From the NCBI GenBank assembly GCA_030549775.1, contig CM060181.1:32772753-32836752 (forward strand): 64,000 nucleotides of DNA, read 5' to 3'. Positions 33,363 through 44,561 of the stretch are shown piece after piece. The stretch is from Tamarix chinensis (lineage: Eukaryota; Streptophyta; Magnoliopsida; Caryophyllales; Tamaricaceae). Position 1 is the first letter of the stretch. Every line of letters begins with the position of its first letter. Both the position numbers and the translations under genes were made by a program. Below the pieces are notes generated by a model, which was given only the letters and a program-made list of their open reading frames with translations, did not search any database and was not told where the DNA came from.

Positions 33363-34153
33363 AATCTTATTAATGAGTATCATGATGTTTTTCATGATAA
33401 CTTACCACCTGGATTGCCACCTAAGAGAGGAATATAACATGTGATTGTTTTAATTTCTAGTGTGTCTTTACCTAACCAACCTGCATATCGATGTAAGGAG
33501 GCTAATGAATTAGAAAAGCAAATACAAGAACTCATAGGAAAAGGGTATGTGAGGGAAATCACGAGTTAATGTTGTGTGCTTGCATTGCTTGTCGCTAAAA
33601 ATGATGTTACCTAGCACATATGTATTGACTTAAGAGCTATGAATAATATAAATATCAAATATCGATTTTCTATGCCAAGATTGAATGACATATGAGATGA
33701 TTTATGTGGAGCACAAGTATTCTCTAAAATTTATCTAAGGAGTAGATATCTTCAAATGAGAATAAGAGAAAGGGATAAATGGAAAACTACATTCAAAACA
33801 TAATATGGTCTTTATGAATGGATTATGATGCCATTTGGTTTATGTAATCCACATAGTTCATTTATGAGGCTAATGAATGAATTTCTTTAACCTTTTCTTG
33901 GAATTTTCATTGTGGTATACTTAGATGATATACTTGTGTACAATAGAAGTGAGCATAATTATCTTATTCATTTAAGGAATTTAATTGATAAACTAAGGGA
34001 AACTAATGTCTATGGGAAAATGGAGAAATGTGATTTTATACTTTCAAGTATTATTTTCCTTGGATATATTGTGAATAGTGAATGTATTAAAGTGGATCCC
34101 ACAAAAGTTAAGCTTATTAAAGATTTGATGATACTAAAGATATTCATAAGGTG
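33363..34153 (+). pseudogene. Gypsy reverse transcriptase relic
   Basis: In one frame: INEYHDVF, LPPGLPPKRGI, NQPAYRCKEANELEKQI, GKGYVREITS, CIDLRAMN, RYLQMRI, WKTTFKT, YGLYEWIMMPFGLCN, then YLDDILVY with the catalytic Y-L-D-D at 33918-33929, and FLGYIV, all in canonical order. About eight stops interrupt it (for example TAG or TAA where Trp or Gln is expected). It would make cDNA from element RNA. Confidence 0.88.
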
Positions 34154-34349
34154 ATGAGTGTTCATGCTTTGGCAAGTTTTTATAGGAGATTGATTCATTA
34201 AGGATTTTTCAACTATTGTTGCACTAATAACATAACTCATAAAGAAGAGTGAATTTAATTGGAGTGAGGATACAACTAAATCCTTTCAAACTTTAAAAGA
34301 CAAGCTATGTAATTCACTAGTATTATCTTTACCCAACTTTGATAAATTA

Positions 34350-34698
34350 TTTGAGGTTATGTGTGATACAAGTGGGGTAGGGATAGGAGGTGTACTTTCA
34401 AAAGAAAAGATTAGCTATTAAATTTTTTATTGAGAAATTAAGTGGGTAACAATTGAACTATTCAACATATGATAAACAATTTAATGCCATCATAAGAAGT
34501 CTAGAAACATGAAGCCATTACTTAAGACCTAAGTCATTTGTTTTACGTTCAAACCATGAAAGTTTAAAATATTTTCATGGGCAAAAGAAGGTTAGTCCTA
34601 GGCCTGCCAAATGGATTAGTTTCATACAGTTTGTCGTGTTTTCTATCAAACATTTCAATGGTAAAGGAAATGCCATGGCATATGCTTTATCTAGAATA
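34350..34698 (+). pseudogene. Gypsy RNase H relic
   Basis: The start CDTSGVGIGGVLSKE (catalytic Asp of D-(A/T)-S) and, at 34554-34698, NHESLKYFHGQKKVS, KWISFIQFVVFSIKHFNGKG then NAMAYALSR match the D-H-x-S-L-K-Y-(L/F)...W-x-x-x-(L/I)-x-x-(F/Y)...(H/Y)-x-x-G-K-x-N-x-x-A-D-A-L-S-R end. The last catalytic Asp is Tyr here (AYALSR), so activity would be lost. Confidence 0.82.
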
Positions 34699-34859
34699 TC
34701 CATGATATTAGTTATGTTGGATGTTAAATTATTAGGTTTTGAAATGTTACAGGAATTGTATGCTAAAGATAAAGATTTTGTTGATATCTATAATGCATGT
34801 AAAAAGAATAATATTTTTCGTAGTTATCTACTACAAGATGGATTTCTTTTTAAACTTAA

Positions 34860-35640
34860 CAAGTTGTGTATGCCTTGTTCTAGTGTCCGTGATTTTCTTA
34901 TTAATAAAGTGTATGAAGGGGGTCTAAATGGTCATTTTGGTGTTCATAAGACCATGGAAATATTACAAGAAAACTTCTACTAGCTACAATTGATAAAATT
35001 AGTACAAGATATTATAGGAATAGGTGTGATTTGTCAAAAGAGTAAAAGTTTCTTTCATAAAGGTTTGTATACTCCTTTACCGGTTCCTATTCAACCTTGG
35101 GAAAGTGTTAGCATGTATTTTATCTTGGGATTACAAAGGACATAAAAGGGTAAGGATTCTATTCTAGTGGTAGTACATAGGTTCTCTAAAATGGCATATT
35201 TCATACCTTGTAACAAAACTAATAATGCAACACATGTAGCATATTTATATTTCCAAGAAATAGTAAGGTTACATGGAGTTCCCAAAAGTATAGTGTCAGA
35301 TAGAGATGTGAAATTCTTGAGCTACTTTTGGAAGACACTTTGGCATATGTTAGGTACTAAGTCGTTGTTTAGTACTTTTCATCATCCACAAACTGATGGT
35401 TAAACCAAAGTGACTTATAGAACTCTAGGAGCTTTAATATAAGGATTAGTCATTAAGAGTACTAATGATTGGGATATAAAACTTGCACAGACTGAATTTG
35501 CATATAATATGAGTCCTTCTAGTATAACTCATTCGAGTCCTTTTAAAGTTGTCCATGAGGTTAATCTTTATCTACCCATTGATATGTTGTCATTAAAAAG
35601 AGGAGATATCAAAAATTATGATGCCAAGGAATAATCAAGT
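34860..35640 (+). pseudogene. Gypsy integrase relic
   Basis: The zinc-binding region starts with GHFGVHKTMEILQENFY (H-x-x-x-H, 34930-34980). The core has [18 protein letters not shown] where D-R-F-S-K-M-A-H-F-I-P-C is usual, [17 protein letters not shown] (catalytic Asp), and [10 protein letters not shown] then a stop before the catalytic Glu region. Residues TEFAYNMSPSSITHSSPFKV follow. Several stops break the frame. Integrase inserts the cDNA. Confidence 0.85.
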
Positions 35641-35814
35641 TTCTTTAAAAATCTTCATCAACAAATTAAAGACAATATAGAAAAATCTAATGCCGAATAA
35701 CAAACTCAAGCAAATAAAAATCGAATTCAACATGTGTTTTCACTAGGATATTTGGTATTATTGAATTTAAGAAAAGAATATTTTTCATACTTAATAAAAA
35801 AACATACTTATGTC

Positions 35815-35883
35815 AAAATTTGATAGGCCATTTAAAATCTTAAGATAATCTAAACACTATGGAGAAGTGACAGACATGAATTA
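35815..35883 (+). repeat. Left copy of the pol C-terminus
   Basis: TTGATAGGCCATTTAAAATC and ATCTAAACACTATGGA are repeated at about 37278-37350. They encode the D-R-P-(F/V)-K-I end of gypsy integrase. The two copies flank the inserted LTR. Confidence 0.75.
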
Positions 35884-37275
35884 TGTTGATCATATGGACT
35901 TTAACATGAATATTAAATATTATTATATGATTATTTTTTTATAATTTAGTCCACTTGTTCTTTTTTACTGCTCTTGTTCATATTTTGTAGGTATTTCAAG
36001 AATATGGGATCAAAAGGAGGTAAAACACAATATTTGGAGCAAAACATAAGCTAATGTGAGTGCTCAAAGTATAAAAAGGAATAAAAACTTAAAAATCCAA
36101 ACATGATGCGATATGAGGTTGGAAAGTGTTGAACATGAAAGTTGTATATAGTTTTGTTATCTTTCCAAAAAATCAAAAATTAGCTCAATCCAAAGTTAAA
36201 CAAATAAGTTATGGTTGGAATATGAAACATGCGCAAAATTAAAGAATTGAAATGACCGTGTTGATGGGTAGTTACGTCTATATAAACTTATTTTTCATTC
36301 AGTTTGGAAGAGGAACGAATAGAATAAAAAGAATATGACTTTGAGAGCAATAAAGAAAGATCTAGGGTTACTTTATTTTCATTACCCAATCCAATCCCAT
36401 CTCCAATTCATCCACAATCTTCCATCTCTTGATCTCAATTTCTTGTTCCCAGTCAGACGGATAGAACAGTGAATTTCTCATCATGAATAAAGATTTTATT
36501 GTATTTTTTCCTTTGTATTTTATTTATTTATTTATTTTTTTAATTGATGCAATTTTATATGTTTAAGATTTTGAGCTTAATGAAAGCCATGATTGGCTAA
36601 TTGATCTATGCCGAGGTGAAGGAAAATCCCCGAATCTGGATGTCTTGAGAATCTGAATCCTACCTAATCTAATTTATTTTCATATGTGTTGTGATAATGA
36701 TTTAATTGGAATAATAGAGAAAATTTATCACTTTTCTATTATTATTTAGAGAAACTCGGTGAGATTCTAGAGATGAGTCAGAGTGGGTTCTATTAGCATG
36801 AATAGAAATTAAACCACAAAGTCGAGAGACGTTGGTTGACTTCTACAACTAAGAAAAGGGAATATGATCAATAATAATGCATTATCTATTTTTTCATTCA
36901 TACTAGAGATAGATGAGTCTTAATAGACAATAGGGTGTAGTGGCCCGAGAGAGCATTACAATACATACTTTGGTTGGCATTCATGACAAAGTGTTTTGAT
37001 TTGGGATTTGAGATAAATATTCAATCACATTGGGGTTGAGGGGATTGATCGGAACCTTAACATTTTTTCTAACTGAATTTCAATTTTTCTTATATAATAG
37101 ATGGATTTAGTTTGAACATTTTCTTTTCATTTAGAGTTAGACATCATATTCCCCTATCATTAGTCTAGACATAGGAGATATTTTCACTGTCCCATTGCTT
37201 ACTTCCTAGTCCATGTGGGATTGACTTTGCATGCAATGTCAACACTGTGCACTTGTGGTTTGAAGTTATCAAGTT
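35884..37275 (+). mobile_element. Solo LTR (Athila/Tat-like) inserted in gypsy pol
   Basis: This block interrupts the pol C-terminus. Its right end has CCATGTGGGATTGACTTTGC, then CTGTGCACTTGTGGTTT, GAAGTTATCA and AGTTTTT. That resembles the U5 end and start of the primer region of Athila/Tat-lineage gypsy elements (G-T-G-G-G-A-T-(C/T)-G-A...ATCAAGTTTTTGGCGCC). No coding sequence. The left end (TGTTGATCAT at 35884) and any 5-bp duplication are uncertain; the flanks are instead a longer duplicated stretch of pol. Confidence 0.55.
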
Positions 37276-37440
37276 TTTCAAAAGTTGATAGGCCAGTTAA
37301 AATCATAAGAAAATTTAGAAATAATGCATATGACCTAGAATTATCTAAACATTATGGATGAGTATCTAAGACTTTCAAAATTGGTGATTTATCTTCGTAC
37401 TATAGTGATGCTAATTTGAGGGTAAATTATTCTTTATAAG
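37276..37440 (+). pseudogene. Gypsy pol C-terminus, right copy
   Basis: The reading DRPVKIIRKFRNNAYDLELS, KTFKIGDLSSYYSDANLRVN and a stop matches the final segment of gypsy polyproteins (P-F-K-(I/V)-(I/L)-x-(R/K)-x-(N)-x-N-A-Y-x-(L/V)...(F-x-(V/I)-x-D-L-x-x-(Y/F)). The left copy (35815-35883) lacks the last part, so this is the original terminus. Confidence 0.7.
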
Positions 37441-37447
37441 GGGAGGA
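37436..37447 (+). other. Polypurine tract
   Basis: AAGGGGAGGA immediately before the 3' LTR start (TGATGCAGG); the usual plus-strand priming site. Confidence 0.8.
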
Positions 37448-37891
37448 TGATGCAGGAGCATCTCTAGCTTAATCTTAATCTTATTCTTTAGGGGATGACG
37501 AACAAGAATGAGCATATTTGGCTATGGAAACCATTGTGCTTGAAATTTCTTATGTTTTAAATGCTTTGTTAAGTACATCTTGCAGGTAATATATATTTTT
37601 GCATGAATTTCAATCTATTGAAGATCTTTAATGTACAAGACAATGCCATTACAAGAATTACAAAGTTCCATGGTAGAAAAGACTACAAGACACAAATTTG
37701 GATTATATATGTTAAATCAATGTATTATATATTTAGAGTTTGTGTAGCTTTGTTATTTTGTAGTATACTTTTTAATGCTTGTAAAATGTCATTGTAATTA
37801 ATATGTATATACTAGTGTCGTGCAAATGGATTACTTTTGTTAATAAGGTTAAGATCTATGGGCTTATTAATGAAAGGCCTTTATGTGTACA

Positions 37892-37935
<44 letters not shown>

Positions 37936-38269
37936 TTTTATGTTGATCATCAAAACATGGAATGAGAATTAATGAAACTATCAAATATTGAATCGACACC
38001 AAGAGAGAGTGTTTGATCTTCTTCTTCTCTTCTTCTTCAAGTGAGGGTCTTGGAGAGTTATAGAGAGAGTTATTTAGAGAAATAGAATATTTCGCTTTAG
38101 AAGGTTATTGATCTTAGAGCAGATCATTACCACCATCTCACTTAAACAACGAGTGAAACTTTAATAATTTGACATCAAAGGGAAAATTGTGAAGACTTGT
38201 ATAACTTAAGGATCGTGAGAAAAGTTCGTGGAATATTTAAGATTGTTTGTTGATGATCTTCCACATCAT
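37448..38269 (+). mobile_element. Gypsy 3' LTR
   Basis: Aligns with the 5' LTR from TGATGCAGGAGCATC to CTTCCACATCA. It contains an uninterrupted (AT)n tract at about 37892-37931 absent from the 5' copy. Numerous substitutions between the LTRs show insertion was not recent. Confidence 0.9.
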
Positions 38270-38578
38270 AACTTTTTTGTTAACTCGTCTTGATAATAGA
38301 GTTATCTAGTAATAGTTGGGTTCTATGACCAACTTTTTTTTTAACTCTTGTATGCTTTCCCTTTATTATATTTTCTTTCCTTGGTTTTGGGATTAGGTGC
38401 AAACACCACCTAATTACTATGTTTGAGCTTATTTTTTAGCCTTACATCTGGTATGAGTTAAATATGAGTTGTACCTTCTTTATTTATGATGTGATAATGG
38501 ATCCCTAAATTTATTATTTATCATTCACAAAACCTTTTTAAAATAAGAAAAATTAGGGGTGAAGATGGGGGTGTTACA
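38270..38578 (+). mobile_element. Long LTR A, 3' end
   Basis: After the gypsy element this segment runs TTTCCCTTTATTATATTTTC, TATGTTTGAGCT, TTTTTTAGCCTTACATCTGG, and ends GGGGGTGTTACA. The order matches the 3' end of LTR B (TTTCCCTTTTTATTATG, TATGTTTGAGTT, TTAGCCTTAGCACTTGG, GGGTGTTACA). It is therefore the end of the LTR that the gypsy element split. Confidence 0.6.
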
Positions 38579-38805
38579 CAAAATCTCATTATGTGTATAT
38601 GATCAAATTATAAAAATCCTTGCATAGCCTTAAACAATTTGGGAACATTTGGGACAAATAGTACTTGATAAGGGAAGAATATGTATTCCCATTAGTCCAT
38701 GCTTGTTCATGAAGTGGACAAAGGTTGTAATCATAGTTATCTATGTTGATGAATTAAATATTATCAGCACTAATTATGATGAAAATTAACAAGTAATTGA
38801 TTACT

Positions 38806-40527
38806 TGTAATAACCCATCCTAAAATATTTTAAAATGTGTTTAAAATTATGTTAGCATAAGATAAATTTATTTTGGTTTTTAAAAGTTCTTGAAATTCTA
38901 ATAAAAATGTGATTTTTCAAGTGCACTAGCGAATTGGTTGCCTAAATTGATTAATTGGTTTGCATAATGACTATCAATTTTATTCCACAATGATGTTGTC
39001 GATTGGTTTGGGCAAACCAATCCACCGGTTATCTTGTAATTTCATATCCTTTTCTAATTTTAATTCAAATATATTTTTAATATTTATAAAACATTCTAAT
39101 TAGAATTTAGTTGGGCTAATAAGCGTATCCTAATATTTTGGAATTATTTTTACATTATTTAGTTCAATCCATGATTTTATTTCTATAACATTTTTCACAA
39201 ATGTACTTTTGTGATATTCATCACCTTTTCTCTTCCCCCTTATACACCCTGTTCTCTTACTTACTAACCCTCCATCATGTCCCCTAGCTACACTCTACCT
39301 CCTTCACCTCATCATACTTTTCTCTTACATTTGGTTTCCCACACTCAACCAAGTTAGTCTTTTCTCTCTCTTATACTTATGGATGTTGACTAGGTCTCTT
39401 CTATATACTCCATTTCTTATTCATTTCACTCTTTACCATTTGAATTTGCTCTATTCTCCCTTTCCCTTTGGTAAATTTTGTTAAATTTTAAAATGTCCTT
39501 CATTTTTCCTCCTTTTTTTTTCTTTGCTAGGAAAACTAGAGGCTGTGTATCATCCTCTCATTCTTTGGTTGAATACTTATTTCTTCTTCTCTCTTCTCAA
39601 TATCTTATATTATTTCTTCCTTTTTTTCTCTTAAGTAAGGATTAAGGTTTTGAGAAATGTTAAAGATCTTGGTTTTCTCTCTTTGATTTTTGTTTTGAGA
39701 AAAGGTTGCGTTATGCCCTTTTTATTCTTCTTCTTCTTCTTTTGATTTTGTTTTATTAAGTTTTGAAAAGGATTTTTAATCATTTTGGTTCTTGATTCTC
39801 TTAGGAAATTGAGGCCTTAATAGAATCCATCAAGTTAGAAGTATTTTTGTGTTAGAAGAATTTCTTGAAGGTAAGACATTCTTATCCCCTATATGATTAA
39901 AAATTTAATTTGTTTATTATGGTTTTGTATTTTTGTATGTTATATAATATATATGTTTCAAGTTGAGTTTATGGATTTGAACATGTTTCAATCTTATGGT
40001 TTTTGAGGTTTTGGATCATGGTTAATTATTTTGATATTATGTATGAATATAGTGAAATCTAAGCATGACCTTGTTGAGTATTGATTTCCTACCATGATTT
40101 ATGTGATTCTATGCGGGGAGTAAGTTTTTTATGTGTTTTATGATACAGAAGCATGATAGGATTAGTTTGTAAAAGTTTGGTGAATTTATGCTAAGTTTGG
40201 ATCGTGGACTAGTTTTCCATAACCAATCAATTTGTTGTGTCAATGGTCACTTGGTTTGTAATTCTTATTTGGATGGTTGTAAGAATGATTGAATGGTTAC
40301 TGTGAACAATCAATCAATTATCCCAACCCTTCAACTAATTGTTTTGTGATTGGAGTGATTTGGCATCTACTTAAACCCATTGACTAGTTTCGTCAAACCC
40401 ATTGACTTGTTTTTATAAACAATTGTTCGATTAGACTAGCCACTCAACTAGTTTTGTAGTGTGAAGTTTTTCCATAGGTCTGGTACTACTAGACTAGTCG
40501 GTAGGTCCTAGCGGCCTATTGAATAGT
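38806..40527 (+). mobile_element. Long LTR C, 5' part
   Basis: It starts TGTAATAACCCATCC (compare TGTAATCCCC of LTR D), is AT-rich, then pyrimidine-rich at 39200-39700 with TTTTCTCTTCCCCC and TCTTCTTCTTCTT, then AT-rich with imperfect repeats of AACCAATCAA/ACTAGTTT type at 40210-40500. It is cut at 40527 by LTR D. A long LTR of the same superfamily is inferred. Confidence 0.55.
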
Positions 40528-40849
40528 TGTAATCCCCTAAATTTTTAAAAAACTTATATTTTAATAAATAAATTTTATTTAGAATAAATTAGCCTTTAAA
40601 TTCATTTAATTTAATTATTTTATGGATTTTTGAGTAAATAAAAATAGGTATACATATTTAATAAATTAAAATAAATATTTTGTTATTTTATTATACTCTT
40701 ATTATTTAAATAAAATTTTAAACCCTTATTTTACAAAAAACTATCCTTTTTAACTCTTATATTTTAATTATCTTAAATTAAATTATTAAATCAATTTATC
40801 ACCCAAAACTATTCTATTTTATTATTTTATCAATTAAATTATTTATTCC

Positions 40850-42085
40850 ATCTCTCCTTTTCTTTTTCCTTTTTCCCTTTTTCCTTCTCCTTTTTCTTCT
40901 TTTTCTCTTTTCTTCCTTTTTCCTTTTCTTTGGGTCGCCGCCGACCTACTTCCCTCCCCCTCTTGCGTTGGGCTGCCGGCCCATTCCTCCCCTGCCTTTC
41001 CCGCGTCGCCCACCTCCTCCTTTCTTTTCTTTCTTCCTAGATCGACCCACTCCTTTTTTTTTTCTTTCCTTTAGCCAGTCGGCCCGTCTTGCACGCCCAG
41101 CACCCCCCAACCCTTTCTTCTTCTTCTTCTTTCTTTCTTCTTCCTCCATCCCCGACGATAATCCCGGCCACCCTCCATCATTTTCTCCGCCCAACCTAGA
41201 GCTCCCTCTCCCCCGTTGACTCCCCTGTCTCTCCCTCTCTCTCTCTCCCTCGCATCGTTTTCCCTGCCCATCCCGATCTCCCTCTCCCTCTCCCTGCCAT
41301 TGCCATACCCCTTCTCCCCCTCCCTGCAACACCCATTTCCCTACCATCTACAACCACCCCTCGAGCCCCTATCCCTTCCCTTCTCTTCCTCTCCTATTTA
41401 TTCTCCTCCCATGCTCACTCTGCATTTTTTTTCCGAGTTCTATGCCTTACCCGAGCCTATCCTTTTCTCCCTTTCTTCTCCTCCCCTCTCTCCCCCTATT
41501 TTTGGTTTTGCCACCCATCTCCGCCGCTGCCGCTGCCTCAACCACCACCTGCACCACCTCTTGCCACCCTCTACCTCCCCCTCGAGACATCACAGTCTCC
41601 ATCGAGCCACCCCGCAACCCATTCTTCCTCCTCTCTTCCTTTTCTCTCCCTTTCCATCCCTTCTCGGCAACCACCCTGTGCAGCCCCGATCCACCGCTGT
41701 TCCACCGCCTATGCCACCACAATATCCCCTGCAACCCCCTCTACCACCCCTAATACTTCTTTGGCCGAAAACACCACCTGCAGGCCCTTGTTTTTCCCCT
41801 CCATTTTCCTTCCTCACCAACCTTCCATTTTGACCCCTCCTTGGCCGCCACCTTCGCAGCCCCACTGCCGCTGCCTTCGCCGCCCTTAACCACCTTCAAC
41901 CCATCCCTGACCACCACCTACACCCCCTCTACACTTCTGCACCATTACCTTGCCCCAAATCCTTCCCCATCATGTCCTTTTCTTAGCCCCAAACCACCAA
42001 CCCAAAAATACCTATTTTTCCTCTTTCCACCACCTTCAAGCCCCCTCCTTTTCATTTCTTTACATGCAGCTCATGCTGCATTAGC
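40850..42085 (+). repeat. C/T-rich, G-poor leader of LTR D
   Basis: About 1.2 kb in which the plus strand is dominated by C and T with little G. All frames are long and open because of the skew. The 205-codon plus-strand frame at 41216-41833 is almost only Pro, Ser, Leu and His and lacks a domain; the 133-codon minus-strand frame at 40946-41347 is Gly/Arg/Glu/Lys. Both look like products of composition. Its place after AT-rich U3 matches the shorter pyrimidine leaders of LTRs A, B, C and G. Confidence 0.7.
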
Positions 42086-42111
42086 AGCTCATGCTGCATT
42101 AGCAGCATGAG
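42067..42111 (+). repeat. Tandem 18-mers ending in a perfect hairpin
   Basis: CAGCTCATGCTGCATTAG occurs twice in tandem (42067-42084, 42085-42102) followed by CAGCATGAG. CTCATGCTGC-ATTA-GCAGCATGAG (42088-42111) is a perfect 10-bp stem with a 4-nt loop, at the end of the C/T-rich leader. Confidence 0.85.
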
Positions 42112-42738
42112 TTTCTACATTTCTTAATCTATTTGTTTAATAATTTTAAGGTATAATTATATTTTAAGATAATTATTATACTAATTGTTAAAGCCTTATA
42201 TTTTGATTTCATAATTTCTAATGTAATAAGTCTTGAATTATTTTTAGGTATGGGTTTTGATAAATCAAGCTTGAACCTTTAATCGGAATACCGGTAAGGT
42301 TCATTTTTATGAGAATCAAGGTAATTGTTAAATCCCACTTAAATGCATGGATTAACGCATGTTAGCACATTAGGCATTTTTAATGTGTATTATGCTTGAT
42401 ATATATCGTTTAGTATATTATATGTGGTGCTTGTGTTGATTGATGAAAAGGAAGCATGATAAATTGTTGCTATATATGGAAATATTATTTGAGGTGATAA
42501 ATTGGTGGTTAAGGAAAATGTTAATTATTATCCATGTTGTTTTATGCTATTGTAATATTTAATACATGTTTAATATTTTGTGAGTCTTAGGGGATTTTAT
42601 TAATGTACATTGTACAAGAATATGGCCTAATCTATATATGGGTGTTAATGAGTATTGTATTAACTTTAAAAGTTGTGGATGATGCATTACTATTAATATT
42701 TTATATAGTAGTAATAATAATTTAATATAAGTGGTGTG

Positions 42739-43860
42739 CTAAGGGGTATAATGGTAAATTTTAGTAAAAGGGGTATTATGGTAATTTTGGAGGCAAGGGG
42801 AAAATAGTAAATTTGTTAATAAAAGGATAAAATGGTGATTTTGGAAGTAAGGGATAAATTGGTCATTTTGGAAGTAAGGGGTAAAATAGTAATTTTGTAA
42901 TAAAAAGGGCAATTTTGTAAGTTTGTAATAGAAGGGGCAATTTGGTAATTTGTAATAAAAGGGCAAGTTGGTAATTTTGTAATAAAAGGGTAAAGTTGTA
43001 ATGTTATAATTAAAGGGTAAAGTAGTAATTTTGTGATTAACGGGTAGAATGATAATTTGGAAATTAAAAGAGGTAAGATAGTAATTTCATAATTAAGGAT
43101 AAATGGAAATTTTATAAGTAAAAGGGCGATGTGGTAATTTTTGGGAGTTAAGGGGGTAAAATGGTAAATTTGGAGGTATAGGGGTAAAACAGTAATTTTA
43201 TAAATCAAAGGGGTAAAAGTGGAAATTGGAAAGGAGTAAATTGACAATTATAATAATTGAGAAGGGTAAAATAATAATTTAAATAACTAAAGGGTAATTT
43301 GATAATTTAATAATGGAGAAGGGTAAAATGGTAAATATGATAAATTTGAAGGGTAATTTGGTAATTTAACCGACTAGAGGGTATTTTGGTAATTTTAATA
43401 ATGGAATAGGGTAGTTTGGTAATCATGACAATTAAGAAGGGCAGTTTGGTAATTTAAATGACCAAGGGGTAATTTGGTAAATTTGATGATGGAGAAGGGT
43501 AGTTGGTCATTGATAATAGAGGACGGTAATTGGGTAATTAACTAAATAAAGGGTTAGTTTGGTAATTAGGATAAGGAGAAAGGGTAATTTGACCAACTCA
43601 AGGATAATTTATTAATTATAATAAAGGAAAAAGGGCAAAGTGTTAATCTAACCAACTAAATGAAAAGTATATAAGTGTAATAATTATTAAAGGGGATTAA
43701 TGACCTAATAAGTATGAGCAATAACTTGGTAACCTAAATCGAGTAAGGGGTAACTTGGTAATTTTGTAACAAGGAGGGTATTATAGTGAATTGTCAAATA
43801 AGTAAGGGTTGACTTAGTGATTTGATAAGTAAGAGGTGAATGAGTAGTTTGTATCTAATA
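42739..43860 (+). repeat. Minisatellite in LTR D
   Basis: Over 1.1 kb of degenerate tandem units, roughly 25-35 bp, around GGGTAAAATGGTAATTTTG, with unit length drifting along the array. AT-rich, so the minus-strand open stretches here (42739-42966, 42816-43247) are repetitive artefacts. It matches the position of the unrelated minisatellite in LTR B. Confidence 0.88.
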
Positions 43861-44313
43861 TATCGTTGTGATTGTGGGATTCTTAATGTGACTCTAATAA
43901 TGCTGGCTAACAAGGTAGGAGTATTTGATGATTAGCAAGTATCACAAGAACGAATACTAATTCGAAATTAGATGAGTTAGGATGGCTTTAATGATTCCTC
44001 TGTGTTCCCTTGGACAACCATTTGAATAAGAAATTTCTGATGATATTTGAATGATTAAAAGTGGATAATTATCTGATTATTGTGCTTCTGTGATCACCTT
44101 TAATTAAGACACTAATACTTAAAGTGAAAGACCTTGAGATCGAAAATGGTGGCTCTTTAAGGGTCGATATCCTAAAGACGTGGTTTAGCCCACGATTATT
44201 TGGTATTTGCTGGTGTGCCTTTGTACCCCAGCCAGGCCCTATATCTACTCTATCTAGATTTATGGACCTAGTTAGGGGGTATGCATACTTAAGGATTAGG
44301 TGTCCTTGTCGGT

Positions 44314-44449
44314 AGGGTACTGAGTTAGCTTTATGCACCAGTACGACCAGGGTACCTTTGTGTCCCTGGGTTACTAGTTGAAGGGTACTGAGAAGCTTTT
44401 ATGCACCAGTACGACCGGTGTACCTTTGTGTCCCAGGTTCTTGATCTCC
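44314..44449 (+). repeat. 68-bp tandem duplication in LTR D
   Basis: Copy 1 begins AGGGTACTGAGTTAGCTTTA at 44314 and copy 2 AGGGTACTGAGAAGCTTTTA at 44382. Both contain TGCACCAGTACGACC and GTACCTTTGTGTCCC. Confidence 0.85.
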
Positions 44450-44561
44450 CTATCGAGGCAAATAAATGGAATTGTTGTGCTAAATAAAAAGGGAAAACAC
44501 TAATTGTTAAAGTGAAAGATTAACGAGCCGGGACCAGTTGAATTATTTGATGAGTACCGAT

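Larger units (their letters stand above)
29982..38269 (+). mobile_element. Ty3/gypsy retrotransposon, nearly complete but decayed
   Basis: Two direct LTRs (29982-30773 and 37448-38269), both starting TGATGCAGGAGCATC and ending CTTCCACATCA, bracket gag, zinc knuckle, protease, RT, RNase H and integrase in gypsy order. The flanks CAACT (29977-29981) and TAACT (38270-38274) match at 4 of 5 bases, a typical target duplication. A solo LTR of another family (about 35884-37275) is inserted near the end of pol. Many in-frame stops and LTR differences show it is old. It inserted into LTR A. Confidence 0.9.

Noticed and set aside
33363..35640. Endogenous pararetrovirus origin for the RT-RNase H region
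   Set aside because: The region is bracketed by LTRs, has an integrase and gypsy domain order, and shows no movement or coat protein.
40946..41347. 133-codon minus-strand Gly/Arg-rich open frame as an RGG-type RNA-binding protein
   Set aside because: It is the complement of the same C/T-rich tract and shows only composition, not RGG spacing or an RRM.
41216..41833. 205-codon open frame, Pro/Ser/Leu-rich, as an extensin-like or proline-rich protein gene
   Set aside because: It lies in the C/T-rich leader of LTR D where all frames are open because of base skew; there is no signal peptide, regular SPPPP-type repeat or domain.
42739..43247. Minus-strand Tyr/Phe/Leu-rich open frames as membrane proteins
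   Set aside because: They are translations of the LTR D minisatellite, with repeating peptides such as FYYKL; no other support.
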